Shown piece by piece: positions 8,800 to 17,747 of a stretch of 64,000 bases of DNA; the stretch's first letter is position 1; each line of letters opens with the position of its first letter. The stretch comes from Pseudomonas spelaei (GTDB lineage Bacteria; Pseudomonadota; Gammaproteobacteria; Pseudomonadales; Pseudomonadaceae). The notes beneath the pieces were generated by a model. That model had not been told where the DNA came from. It made no database searches and worked only from the letters and a program-made list of their open reading frames with translations. The stretch covers positions 267,855 to 331,854 of the forward strand of contig NZ_WNNK01000005.1 in the NCBI RefSeq assembly GCF_009724245.1, read 5' to 3'. Both the position numbers and the translations under genes were made by a program.

Positions 8800-9246
8800 A
8801 TGAAAGCCACCCTCCGCCTGACCCTGCTGTCAGCCTTATTCATGAGCACACTGGCCCAGGCCGCCGAATTGATCCCGATCGATGTGCACCGTGATGCGAA
8901 CTGCGGCTGCTGCAAAAAGTGGATCACCCACCTGCAAAGCAACGGTTTTAAGGTCAATGACCATGTCGAAGCCAATATGAGCGAAGTCAAACAACGCCTC
9001 GGCGTTGCTCCGCGTCTGGCCTCTTGCCATACCGCTGTGATCGACGGCAAGTTTGTTGAAGGCCACGTACCTGCCGAGCAGGTGTTGGCGCTGCGCAAAC
9101 GCGACGACCTGCTGGGTGTCGCGGCGCCTGGCATGCCCATGGGCTCGCCGGGCATGGAAGTCGACGGCAGGAGCGACGCCTATCAGGTCATCGGCCTGAC
9201 CCGTGAGGGCAAAGACGTAGTGGTCGCCGATTACCCGGCATACTGA
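8800..9246 (+). CDS. Periplasmic DUF411 metal-binding protein
   Basis: A 148-residue protein with a Sec signal peptide (MKATLRLTLLSALFMSTLAQA, cut before AELIP). The mature part has the DUF411 signature: the DANCGCCKKW cysteine motif, a second conserved Cys-His (LASCHTAVIDG) and GHVPAEQV, plus a methionine-rich loop GMPMGSPGM. DUF411 proteins occur with copper resistance genes, so copper or another soft metal is the likely ligand (inference from family). It is directly followed by a DedA-like membrane protein gene with no gap. Confidence 0.85.
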   Translation: MKATLRLTLLSALFMSTLAQAAELIPIDVHRDANCGCCKKWITHLQSNGFKVNDHVEANMSEVKQRLGVAPRLASCHTAVIDGKFVEGHVPAEQVLALRKRDDLLGVAAPGMPMGSPGMEVDGRSDAYQVIGLTREGKDVVVADYPAY

Positions 9247-9249
9247 TTG

Positions 9250-9681
9250 ATGCTGGCGGGTTACCTGGGACTATTTTTCGCCGCGTTCGGGGCAGCAACG
9301 CTGTTGCCACTGCAGTCGGAAGCCGTGCTGGTGGGCCTGCTGCTCAGCGGGCATTACAGCCTGTGGCTGCTGCTGGTCATCGCAACGTTCGGCAACGTGC
9401 TGGGTTCGGTGGTGAACTGGCTGCTGGGGCGTTCGGTTGAGCACTTCAAGGAGCGCCGCTGGTTTCCGGTCAGCGCAACACAGCTGGAGAAGGCCGGTGC
9501 CCATTACCAGCGCTGGGGACACTGGACGCTGCTGCTTAGTTGGGTGCCGGTAATTGGTGATCCGCTCACGCTGGTAGCCGGCGTGATGCGGGAGCCATTG
9601 TGGCGTTTTTTATTGCTGGTAACCCTGGCTAAAGCGACGCGTTATGGCGTATTGATAGGTCTCACGCTGCAATGGATTTGA
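9250..9681 (+). CDS. DedA/YqaA-like inner-membrane protein
   Basis: A 143-residue protein with about four membrane segments. It keeps SNARE-associated/DedA landmarks such as LQSEAVLVGLLLSG, GNVLGSVVNWLLGR, and the re-entrant WVPVIGDPLTLVAGVMR. It matches the short YqaA branch rather than full-length DedA. The ATG at 9250 follows the DUF411 stop by 3 bp; TTG 9247 is possible. Translation coupling suggests the two work together, perhaps in metal stress at the envelope. DedA relatives have been linked to lipid flipping; the role here is unknown. Confidence 0.75.
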   Translation: MLAGYLGLFFAAFGAATLLPLQSEAVLVGLLLSGHYSLWLLLVIATFGNVLGSVVNWLLGRSVEHFKERRWFPVSATQLEKAGAHYQRWGHWTLLLSWVPVIGDPLTLVAGVMREPLWRFLLLVTLAKATRYGVLIGLTLQWI

Positions 9682-9747
9682 GCCCTGCTTTAATTTTCGC
9701 TTAATCCCCCCACCACAGCATCCGGACACTCTTTTCGGAGCTTCCTT

Positions 9748-10761
9748 ATGATGTTATCCCGATCGTTCTGTCTCGTCGGCCTGTTAGCCAGCGCTGCCCT
9801 TCCCGCCTTCGCCGCCACGGAAGGCCCGGCCTACGGCCCCGAACTGCAAGGCTTCGAATACCCTTATCCCGTCGAGCACTTCAGCTTTCAATCCCAAGGC
9901 AAAAGCCTGCAAATGGGTTATATGGACGTGCCGGCCAAGGGCAAGGCGAACGGCCGCAGCATCGTGTTGATGCACGGCAAGAACTTCTGCGGCGCGACCT
10001 GGGAGGCGTCGATCAAGTCGTTGAGCGATGCTGGCTACCGAGTCATCGCCCCGGATCAGATCGGTTTTTGTACCTCCAGCAAGCCGGACCATTATCAGTA
10101 CAGTTTCCAGCAACTGGCGATCAACACTCACCAACTGCTGGAAAAGCTCGGTATCCAGAAAGTCACCCTGCTGGGTCATTCCACCGGCGGGATGCTGGCT
10201 ACCCGCTACGCCCTGCTCTATCCAACACAAACCGAGCAACTGGCCCTGGTCAATCCCATCGGCCTGGAAGACTGGAAAGCCCTTGGCGTGCCCTATCGCA
10301 GCGTTGACCAATGGTACGAGCGCGAGCTGAAGCTGACGGCCGACGGTATCCGCACCTACGAGCGCAACACCTATTACGCCGGGAACTGGAAGCCCGAGTT
10401 CGACCGCTGGGTGGACATGCTCGCCGGCCTGAACAAAGGCCCGGGCCATACTCAGGTTGCGTGGAACTCGGCGCTGATTTACGACATGATCTTCACTCAG
10501 CCGGTGTTCTACGAATTCAAGGATTTGCAGATGCCAACCCTGCTGCTGATCGGTACATCCGACACCACGGCCATCGGCAGTGATATCGCACCACCGGCGG
10601 TCAAGGCGAAGATTGGCCATTACGCAGTCCTGGGCAAACAAATCGCCGGGCTCATTCCCCATGCCACCTTGGTGGAGTTCCCGGGGCTGGGCCATGCACC
10701 GCAGATGGAAGAGCCAGCGCAGTTTCACAAGGCGCTGTTGCAGGGGCTCAATGCCCTTTGA
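9748..10761 (+). CDS. Secreted alpha/beta hydrolase
   Basis: A 337-residue enzyme with a signal peptide (cut after LPAFA, about residue 23). The alpha/beta hydrolase core is complete: oxyanion region VLMHGKNFCGATWE, nucleophile elbow GHSTGG, acid region LLIGTSDTTAIGSD and catalytic histidine in PGLGHAPQMEEP. It should act in the periplasm or outside. Close relatives are annotated only as hydrolases; the substrate is unknown. The D-2-hydroxyacid dehydrogenase gene begins 25 bp downstream on the same strand. Confidence 0.85.
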   Translation: MMLSRSFCLVGLLASAALPAFAATEGPAYGPELQGFEYPYPVEHFSFQSQGKSLQMGYMDVPAKGKANGRSIVLMHGKNFCGATWEASIKSLSDAGYRVIAPDQIGFCTSSKPDHYQYSFQQLAINTHQLLEKLGIQKVTLLGHSTGGMLATRYALLYPTQTEQLALVNPIGLEDWKALGVPYRSVDQWYERELKLTADGIRTYERNTYYAGNWKPEFDRWVDMLAGLNKGPGHTQVAWNSALIYDMIFTQPVFYEFKDLQMPTLLLIGTSDTTAIGSDIAPPAVKAKIGHYAVLGKQIAGLIPHATLVEFPGLGHAPQMEEPAQFHKALLQGLNAL

Positions 10762-10786
10762 ATCCACTCTATTGAGGTTCTATTGA

Positions 10787-11740
10787 ATGTCGGTACGGAT
10801 CGCAGTGATTGATGATTGGCAGAACGTTGCCAGCGACGTGGTGGATTGGTCGGTGCTCGAGGCCGTGGGCCAAGTCAGTTTTCTTCATGACTATCCGGCA
10901 GATACCGCCACGATGGTCGAGCGTTTACAGACGTTCGACGTGATTTGCCTGATGCGCGAGCGCAGCACGTTTGATCAGGCCCTGCTGCGGGGCTTGCCCA
11001 ATCTGAAGCTGCTGGTCACCGGCGGCATGCGCAACGCTGCGGTGGATATCCCGGCGGCCAAGGCCTTGGGTATTCAGGTCTGCGGCACCGACAGTTACAA
11101 GCACGCCGCTCCCGAGCTGACCTGGGCATTGATTATGGCCTCCACCCGTAACCTGTTGGCTGAAGCCAACTCGCTACGCGACGGAGAGTGGCAACAAGGC
11201 CTGGGCAGTGACTTGTATGGCAAGACCCTCGGTATTCTCGGGCTGGGCAGCATTGGCCAGCGTATTGCCCAGTTCGGCAAGGTATTCGGAATGCGGGTCA
11301 TTGCCTGGAGCGAGAACCTCACGCCTGAACGCGCGGCCGAGTCGGGTGTGGACTGGGTCAGCAAGCGCGAGCTGTTCGAGCAGGCCGATGTGCTGTCGAT
11401 TCACCTGGTGCTCAGTGATCGCAGCCGTGGGCTGGTAGATGCCCAGGCCCTGAGTTGGATGAAACCCACGGCGCAACTGATCAATACCGCGCGCGGGCCT
11501 ATTGTTGATGAAACGGCCTTGATCGCTGCACTGGTCAGCGGGCGATTGGCGGGCGCCGCGTTGGATGTCTTTGATCAGGAGCCGTTGCCGGTCGATCATC
11601 CGTTTCGACAACTGGCCAATGTATTGGCGACACCGCATGTGGGTTATGTCAGCGAGCAGAACTACCGGCAGTTCTATGCCCAGATGATTGAAGATATCCA
11701 GTCTTGGGCCAGCGGTGCGCCCATCCGGGTTCTGGGCTGA
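10787..11740 (+). CDS. D-2-hydroxyacid dehydrogenase family protein
   Basis: A 317-residue NAD(P)-dependent oxidoreductase. The nucleotide-binding domain carries GILGLGSIGQRIAQ, followed by the catalytic arginine in NTARGPIVDETAL, a glutamate in VFDQEPLP and the histidine in TPHVGYVSEQN. This full set indicates an active enzyme reducing a 2-oxoacid. The substrate cannot be named; glyoxylate/hydroxypyruvate reductases and phosphoglycerate dehydrogenase relatives share this layout. It follows the secreted hydrolase at 25 bp and may be in its operon. Confidence 0.85.
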   Translation: MSVRIAVIDDWQNVASDVVDWSVLEAVGQVSFLHDYPADTATMVERLQTFDVICLMRERSTFDQALLRGLPNLKLLVTGGMRNAAVDIPAAKALGIQVCGTDSYKHAAPELTWALIMASTRNLLAEANSLRDGEWQQGLGSDLYGKTLGILGLGSIGQRIAQFGKVFGMRVIAWSENLTPERAAESGVDWVSKRELFEQADVLSIHLVLSDRSRGLVDAQALSWMKPTAQLINTARGPIVDETALIAALVSGRLAGAALDVFDQEPLPVDHPFRQLANVLATPHVGYVSEQNYRQFYAQMIEDIQSWASGAPIRVLG

Positions 11741-12345
11741 GCCCAATAACACTTTATAGAACTATTGATAATTCACTTTATAAAATCGGCCTATCTAATT
11801 GTTTTTTAAAAGTTACTTACTCTTGATAAATCACATTAACTCCAACATGCCTCTTGCTCCGGCCTGAACGATGCGCTCCAGCGCACCATAATTGTGCGTC
11901 GCGGCCGGACAACCTCCCAGTCGCACATAACCTGTGCCCCCTCTGGCCCTTAAATGAAGCGCAGGGTTTCTTTGGCAAGCAATCAAGCTAACCGCCCCGC
12001 TCGCCACTGATTTCCCCACATGAAAAAAATTTTGTCCTACAAAAACCTCCAACACGCCTTACAGGCTCTGGGATCTGGCCTAGACTCATGACTGATGGGT
12101 CCCAATCAAAACAAAAGCCCCGCAAAAAATCGAAACTTTCGAACTCTGCCGCAGGTCAGGTTTAAGGTAAGGCGAGCGCAGCCGGTTTACGCCGAATGCC
12201 CGTCTATCCATTCAAATCAAGACTCCAGCGCAACTGGCATAAGGCTTGCCAGTCTGTGTAGCGCTTGTGCGCCTGACCGCAGGATGCGGTCAACCCTCGT
12301 TGATGGCAGCAAGCCATTAACCGACCAATAAAATGGGAGAGAACT
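11741..12345. other. Long leader/intergenic region before the glucan island
   Basis: About 600 bp. Positions 11745-11835 are strongly A/T-rich, unlike the surroundings. A TTACAG (12059-12064) and CTAGACT (12080-12086, like the RpoS extended -10 CTATACT) could drive glgA, but the 15-bp spacing is short. Two open frames (12095-12331 plus, 11831-12055 minus) show no start signal or family, so I do not call them. A 5' untranslated leader of over 250 nt would follow from this promoter. Confidence 0.4.
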
Positions 12346-13902
12346 ATGATCAGTGCTGCCGTAGATACTCAGGGAGAGCGTTTCAGTCAGCCGGTTGGCG
12401 GGCCGACTTCATTGGCGGACATTCCCAACACGGTACGGCCGGTCTCCACCCAGAACCCTAACCGCAAGAAAGTCCTGTTTGTAACGTCGGAACTGGCTGA
12501 TCTGGTGAAAACCGGCGGCCTGGGTGACGTCTCCGCCGCCCTGCCCCGGGCCATGGCCCATCTTCACGATGTACGCGTACTGATCCCCGGTTACCCGCAG
12601 GTGCTGGACAGTGACAATCCCATTCACATCATCGGCGAGCTGGGCGGCCATGCGGCGTTGCCGCCGTGCAAGATCGGGCGCATGGACCTCAAGGACGGCC
12701 TGGTCATCTATGTGCTGATCTGCCCCGAACTGTATGAGCGCGAAGGCACTCCCTACGGCGCCAACAACGGCCGCGATTGGCCGGACAACCATATCCGCTT
12801 CGCCCGCCTGGGCCTGGCGGCTGCCGACATCGCCGCCAACCTGGCGCAGATCCACTGGTGCCCGGACCTGGTGCACGCCCACGACTGGCCAGCCGGCCTG
12901 GCACCCGCCTATATGCACTGGCGTGGTTCACGCACGCCCACGCTGTTCACCATTCATAACCTGGCCTACCAGGGCGTGGTCAGCCTGGCCTCGTGCCCGG
13001 AGTTGGGTATCCCCGAACATGCCCTGCAACAGGAAGGCATGGAGTTCTACGGCAAGTTGTCGTTCCTGAAAGCCGGCATGGCCTATTCCAGCCACATCAC
13101 TACAGTCAGTGCCACCTACGCCCGGGAAATCACCACCCCGGAATTCGGCTGCGGCCTGGACGGTTTCCTGGCCAGCAAGACCCAGCAAGGGTTGCTTAGC
13201 GGTATTCCCAACGGTATTGATGAGAGCTGGGAAGCGTCCACCGACCCGCACCTGACCCACCCGTTCAACATCGGTGATTGGGAAGGCAAGGCGGTCAACG
13301 CGGCCCATGTACGCAACTTGTTCGGCCTGCACGACTCCACCGGCCCACTGTTCGCCGTGGTTTCGCGACTGGTCTACCAGAAAGGCCTGGACCTGACCGA
13401 AGCGGTGGCCAGCTTTATCGTCGAATCCGGCGGCCAGATCGCGATCATCGGTCGGGGTGAGCCAGAAGAAGAACAGGCCATGCGCGCCCTCGCCTTGCGC
13501 TTTCCCGGGCAGGTCGGTGTGCGGATCGGCTTCAATGAAACCGACGCGCGCCGCATGTTCGCCGGCAGCGACTTTCTGTTGATGCCATCGCGCTATGAAC
13601 CCTGTGGCTTGAGCCAGATGTATGCCCAGCGCTTCGGCTCGTTGCCGGTCGCCCGTAATACCGGCGGCCTGGCGGACACCATCGAGGATGGCATCACCGG
13701 CTTCCTGTTCGATGAATCTACGGTCGAGAGTTACGAGGCAGCCTTGAGCCGTGCGTTCAAGGTCTTCGCCTTCCCGGGCCTGCTCAACGCCATGCGTTGC
13801 CGGGCCATGGCTGCACCGTTCAACTGGTGCCAGGCGGTGGAACCCTACGCCGAACTTTACGAGCAACTGGTGGCGAAAGCGCTGGGAAAATCGGCGAAGT
13901 AG
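12346..13902 (+). CDS. glgA: Glycogen synthase GlgA (GT5)
   Basis: A 518-residue glycosyltransferase that extends alpha-1,4-glucan from an NDP-glucose donor. About 40 extra N-terminal residues precede the GT5 start KKVLFVTSELADLVKTGGLGDV, where KTGGLGD (55-61) binds the donor. The C-terminal Rossmann domain has SRYEPCGLSQMYAQRFGSLP and NTGGLADTI. GGGAG precedes the start by about 8 nt. It opens the plus-strand arm of the island; treZ follows after 18 bp. No glgC (ADP-glucose pyrophosphorylase) is present in the window, so the donor supply is not explained here. Confidence 0.95.
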   Translation: MISAAVDTQGERFSQPVGGPTSLADIPNTVRPVSTQNPNRKKVLFVTSELADLVKTGGLGDVSAALPRAMAHLHDVRVLIPGYPQVLDSDNPIHIIGELGGHAALPPCKIGRMDLKDGLVIYVLICPELYEREGTPYGANNGRDWPDNHIRFARLGLAAADIAANLAQIHWCPDLVHAHDWPAGLAPAYMHWRGSRTPTLFTIHNLAYQGVVSLASCPELGIPEHALQQEGMEFYGKLSFLKAGMAYSSHITTVSATYAREITTPEFGCGLDGFLASKTQQGLLSGIPNGIDESWEASTDPHLTHPFNIGDWEGKAVNAAHVRNLFGLHDSTGPLFAVVSRLVYQKGLDLTEAVASFIVESGGQIAIIGRGEPEEEQAMRALALRFPGQVGVRIGFNETDARRMFAGSDFLLMPSRYEPCGLSQMYAQRFGSLPVARNTGGLADTIEDGITGFLFDESTVESYEAALSRAFKVFAFPGLLNAMRCRAMAAPFNWCQAVEPYAELYEQLVAKALGKSAK

Positions 13903-13920
13903 TCAAAGAGGTCTGCATAG

Positions 13921-15669
13921 ATGCCGTTACGGACTTTGGAAGCCCGGCCCCACGGCGCAATCATGCTGGACGCGGAACACACCCGTTTCGCCTTGTGGGC
14001 GCCCGATGCGCTTTACGTAAGCGTTGAGTTTGAAGAAGAAGGCAAGTCAGTGGCCATGCTGTCCCAGGCAGATGGCTGGTTCGTGGTGCAACTGCGCTGC
14101 CCGGCGGGGACTCGCTACCGCTACAACATCGACGGTGAACGAGAGGTTCCCGACCCGGCGTCCCGGGCCCAAGCCACGGATGTCCATGGTTGCAGCGTGG
14201 TGGTCGATCCCCTGGCCTATCACTGGCGCCACAGCGCCTGGCGCGGCCGGCCATGGCACGAAGCGGTGATTTATGAGCTGCATGTCGGCGCGCTGGGAGG
14301 CTATGCCGAAGTCGAACGGCAACTGCCGCGCCTGGCGGAGTTAGGTATCACGGCGATCGAATTGATGCCTCTGGCGCAATTCCCCGGCGAGCGCAATTGG
14401 GGGTATGACGGGGTCCTGCCCTACGCTCCGCACGCAAGCTATGGTGCTCCCGAGCAATTGAAACAACTGATCGACAGCGCCCATCATCACGGCCTCGCGG
14501 TGATCCTCGATGTGGTCTACAACCACTTCGGCCCCGACGGCAACTACCTCGGCCAATACGCCAAGGGCTTTTTTCGTGAAGACACCCACACGCCCTGGGG
14601 CGCCGGCATCGACTTTCGTCGCCGGCAAGTTCGGGACTTTTTTATCGACAATGCCCTGATGTGGCTACTGGACTACCGCTTTGACGGCCTGCGCCTGGAT
14701 GCCGTCCACGCCATCAACGATCCCGACTTTCTCCAGGCGCTGGCCCAACGAGTGCGCCAACAGGTGGACCCGGGACGCCACACCTGGCTGGTACTGGAAA
14801 ACGAATTCAACCAGGCCAGCCTCCTGGAACAAGGTTTTGATGCGCAGTGGAACGACGACGGGCACAACGCCTTGCACGTGTTGCTGACCGGCGAAACCGA
14901 CGCCTACTACGCCGATTTTGCACAAGACCTCACCGGCAAACTGGCCCGTTGCCTGAGTGAAGGCTTCATCTACCAGGGCCACACCACCCGCCATGGCCGC
15001 GAGCGTGGCGAACCCAGCGGGCACTTGCCGCCGAGCGCTTTTGTACTGTTCCTGCAAAACCATGACCAGATCGGCAACCGAGCCCTCGGCGAACGCCTGC
15101 ATCAACTCTGCTCGCCTGAAGCCTTAAAGGCCGCGACCACTTTGTTGCTGCTGTCGCCCATGATCCCGCTGATGTTCATGGGCGATGAAGTCAATGCCGA
15201 AGAACCTTTTCTGTTCTTTACCGACCACCACGGTGAATTGGCTGAGGCGGTACGTGAGGGGCGGCGCAACGAGTTTGCCGAGTTTGCCGCCTTTGCCGAC
15301 CCCGAGCGGCGCAAGCACATCCCGGACCCCAACGCCCTGGCCACGTTCCGCCGATCGGTGCCCAGCCTGGCGGAGTGCGGCAACACGCCGTTCTATCGAC
15401 AACTACTGAGCCTGCGTCATCAGCACATCGTGCCGCATCTGCCTGGCAGCGAGACGATGGGCGCTCAAGTACTCGGTAACGGTGCGGTGTCTGCCCGCTG
15501 GCGGCTGGGCAACGGTAGCCTGCTGCAAATCGACCTGAACTTGAGTGCCGCCACCTTTGACCACCCGGCAGCCGGTCGCACCCTTTTCGTGACCCCGGCC
15601 AATACCGACCAGACCCTGGCGCCCTTCAGCGCCCGCGTCAGCCTATCCCCTACTGGAGAGCACCCTTGA
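13921..15669 (+). CDS. treZ: Malto-oligosyltrehalose trehalohydrolase
   Basis: A 582-residue GH13 enzyme that releases trehalose from maltooligosyl-trehalose made by TreY. An N-terminal CBM48-like domain (HTRFALWAPDALYV) precedes the barrel. Catalytic regions are clear: DVVYNHFGPDGNYL, DGLRLDAVHAI (nucleophile near 260), VLENEF (acid near 294) and LQNHDQIGNRALGER (near 380). AAGAGG lies upstream of ATG. It overlaps malQ by 4 bp (TTGA), so the genes are translationally coupled. Confidence 0.95.
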   Translation: MPLRTLEARPHGAIMLDAEHTRFALWAPDALYVSVEFEEEGKSVAMLSQADGWFVVQLRCPAGTRYRYNIDGEREVPDPASRAQATDVHGCSVVVDPLAYHWRHSAWRGRPWHEAVIYELHVGALGGYAEVERQLPRLAELGITAIELMPLAQFPGERNWGYDGVLPYAPHASYGAPEQLKQLIDSAHHHGLAVILDVVYNHFGPDGNYLGQYAKGFFREDTHTPWGAGIDFRRRQVRDFFIDNALMWLLDYRFDGLRLDAVHAINDPDFLQALAQRVRQQVDPGRHTWLVLENEFNQASLLEQGFDAQWNDDGHNALHVLLTGETDAYYADFAQDLTGKLARCLSEGFIYQGHTTRHGRERGEPSGHLPPSAFVLFLQNHDQIGNRALGERLHQLCSPEALKAATTLLLLSPMIPLMFMGDEVNAEEPFLFFTDHHGELAEAVREGRRNEFAEFAAFADPERRKHIPDPNALATFRRSVPSLAECGNTPFYRQLLSLRHQHIVPHLPGSETMGAQVLGNGAVSARWRLGNGSLLQIDLNLSAATFDHPAAGRTLFVTPANTDQTLAPFSARVSLSPTGEHP

Positions 15670-17747
15670 GCGAAGCGCAATTGGAACTACTCGCCAGTCG
15701 AGCGGGCCTGGCCGTCGACTGGATCGACGCCAACGGCCGCCCCCAACACGTCAACGCCGACGCTCTGCGCGCCGTGCTTAAAGGCCTGGGCCATCCGGCC
15801 GACAGCGATGCCGCCATCGAGGCCAGCCTGCGAGACCTTGAGCGTGTGCAGCAAGACAAGCACTTGCCACCGCTGATGACCGTCGATAACGGCGCCGGGT
15901 TGGACCTGGCGCACTTTTTCACGCCCGGTACGCCATGCCAGGTCCACCTGGAAGATGGCAGCGTGCTGGACCTCAGCCTGGACGCCAGCGCCACTCTGCC
16001 GGGATCGATTCCGGTGGGTTACCAGCAGGTGCAGATCGCCGACCAGCATTTCACGTTGGCGGTCGCCCCGACGCATTGCTACCGCGTTGACGAGGCCGTG
16101 GACAGTCAACCCGCCCGCGCCTGGGGCTTGAGCGCCCAGCTCTATGCCTTGCGCCGCAGTGGCGACGGCGGCTTTGGCGACACCCAAGCCCTGGAGCACC
16201 TGGCCCGCGCCGCCGCTGAACGTGGTGCCGACGCCTTGGCAATCAGCCCGATGCACGCGATGTTCAGCACCGACACCGAGCGCTACAGCCCTTACTCGCC
16301 TTCCAGCCGCCTGTTCCTCAACAGTCTTTATGCTTCCCCCGGCTGCATCCTCGGTGATCGGCTGGTACAGGACACCATCGACGCCTGCGGCCTGGCCGAT
16401 GAACGCCGGGCGCTGGAGCAACTGCGCCTGATCGACTGGCCTGCCGCCGCCAAAGCCAAACAACGCTTGCTGCGAGCGCTGTACGACGATTTCCGCCAGG
16501 GCAATCACCCGCAACACGCCGACTTCCTGAGTTTCCGTGAGGCCGGTGGCGAAGCCCTGGAAAACCACTGCCGCTTTGAAGCCGTGCAGGCTGAACGCGC
16601 TGCCAACGGCGAAAGCCTCGACTGGCGGCACTGGCCCGAGGCCTGGCGCGACCCAAGCAACCCGGCGCTGGTGCAGTTTGCCGAGGACAACGCGCAGGAA
16701 ATCGGCTTCTTCGCGTTCAGCCAATGGTTGATCGCACGGTGCCTGGAACGTGCCCAACAAGCGGCCCGTGGCAGTGGCATGGGCGTTGGTCTTATCGCCG
16801 ACCTGGCGGTGGGCGCCGATGGCGGCGGCAGCCAGGCCTGGAGTCGCCAGGACGAATTGCTCGCCGACCTCACCGTGGGTGCCCCACCAGACATTCTCAA
16901 CCGAGCCGGCCAGGGCTGGGGCATTTCCGCGTTCTCCCCCGAAGGCCTCCAGCGCAACGGCTTCCGGGCGTTTATCGAAATGCTGCGGGCCAATTTCGCC
17001 CATGCCGGCGGCTTGCGCATCGACCATGTGATGGGCCTGCAACGGCTGTGGGTGATTCCCATGGGCGCCTCGCCTCGGGAAGGTGCCTACCTGTATTACC
17101 CGGTGGATGATCTGCTGCGGCTGTTGGCCCTGGAGTCGAGCCGCCACCAGGCCATCGTGCTGGGCGAAGACTTGGGCACGGTGCCCGATGGCCTGCGGGA
17201 AAAACTCATCGCCCGCTCGATTCTCGGCATGCGCGTGCTGTTGTTCGAACAGGAACACGGCCATTTCAAGCCGATCCTCGACTGGCCCGACAATGCCCTG
17301 GCGACCACCAGCACCCATGACTTGCCCACCCTCAATGGCTGGTGGCACAGCCGCGACATCGACTGGAACATACAGCTGGGATTGATTGATGGGCCGACCG
17401 TGGAGCACTGGAGCGAACATCGCCTGCGGGAACGCCAGGCACTGCGCCAGGCCTTGAGCCAGGACCCGCAGAACTTTCGCGATGAAATCCGTAACGAAAC
17501 CGACCACGTCCTCGACGCCAGTATCCGTTACCTGGGCCACACCCGCGCACCGCTGGTGCTGCTGCCCCTGGAAGACGCCCTGGGCGTAGAAGAACAGGCC
17601 AACCTCCCGGGCACCACCGACACTCACCCGAATTGGCGCCGCCGGTTTCCGGGAAACGCCAGCACCTTGCTCAACGACGAAAACGCCGCCCGACGCCTGG
17701 AATTGCTGGCGGTAGCCCGCCTTCAGGCCCATGAGCGTGACCGATGA
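15666..17747 (+). CDS. malQ: 4-alpha-glucanotransferase (amylomaltase)
   Basis: A 693-residue GH77 enzyme that transfers maltooligosyl units between glucans, recycling short chains for TreY and GlgX. The start is TTG overlapping the treZ stop. GH77 landmarks: PYSPSSRLFLNSLY, LRIDHVMGLQRLWVIP (Asp453 nucleophile), LGEDLGTVP (Glu501) and TSTHDLPTLNGWW (about 549). A roughly 130-residue N-terminal extension, common in bacterial MalQ, precedes the barrel. Its stop overlaps treY by 4 bp. Confidence 0.95.
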   Translation: MSEAQLELLASRAGLAVDWIDANGRPQHVNADALRAVLKGLGHPADSDAAIEASLRDLERVQQDKHLPPLMTVDNGAGLDLAHFFTPGTPCQVHLEDGSVLDLSLDASATLPGSIPVGYQQVQIADQHFTLAVAPTHCYRVDEAVDSQPARAWGLSAQLYALRRSGDGGFGDTQALEHLARAAAERGADALAISPMHAMFSTDTERYSPYSPSSRLFLNSLYASPGCILGDRLVQDTIDACGLADERRALEQLRLIDWPAAAKAKQRLLRALYDDFRQGNHPQHADFLSFREAGGEALENHCRFEAVQAERAANGESLDWRHWPEAWRDPSNPALVQFAEDNAQEIGFFAFSQWLIARCLERAQQAARGSGMGVGLIADLAVGADGGGSQAWSRQDELLADLTVGAPPDILNRAGQGWGISAFSPEGLQRNGFRAFIEMLRANFAHAGGLRIDHVMGLQRLWVIPMGASPREGAYLYYPVDDLLRLLALESSRHQAIVLGEDLGTVPDGLREKLIARSILGMRVLLFEQEHGHFKPILDWPDNALATTSTHDLPTLNGWWHSRDIDWNIQLGLIDGPTVEHWSEHRLRERQALRQALSQDPQNFRDEIRNETDHVLDASIRYLGHTRAPLVLLPLEDALGVEEQANLPGTTDTHPNWRRRFPGNASTLLNDENAARRLELLAVARLQAHERDR

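Noticed and set aside
11831..12055. 74-residue minus-strand frame before glgA
   Set aside because: GGTGYVRLGGCP slightly recalls an L,D-transpeptidase active site, but the rest does not fit and no ribosome-binding site is seen.
12095..12331. 78-residue plus-strand frame just before glgA
   Set aside because: Basic, composition-driven, no start signal, no recognisable domain.
15687..17732. 681-residue open frame antisense to malQ
   Set aside because: It mirrors the codon pattern of a strong, motif-complete malQ gene in high-GC DNA and has no family features or ribosome-binding site.
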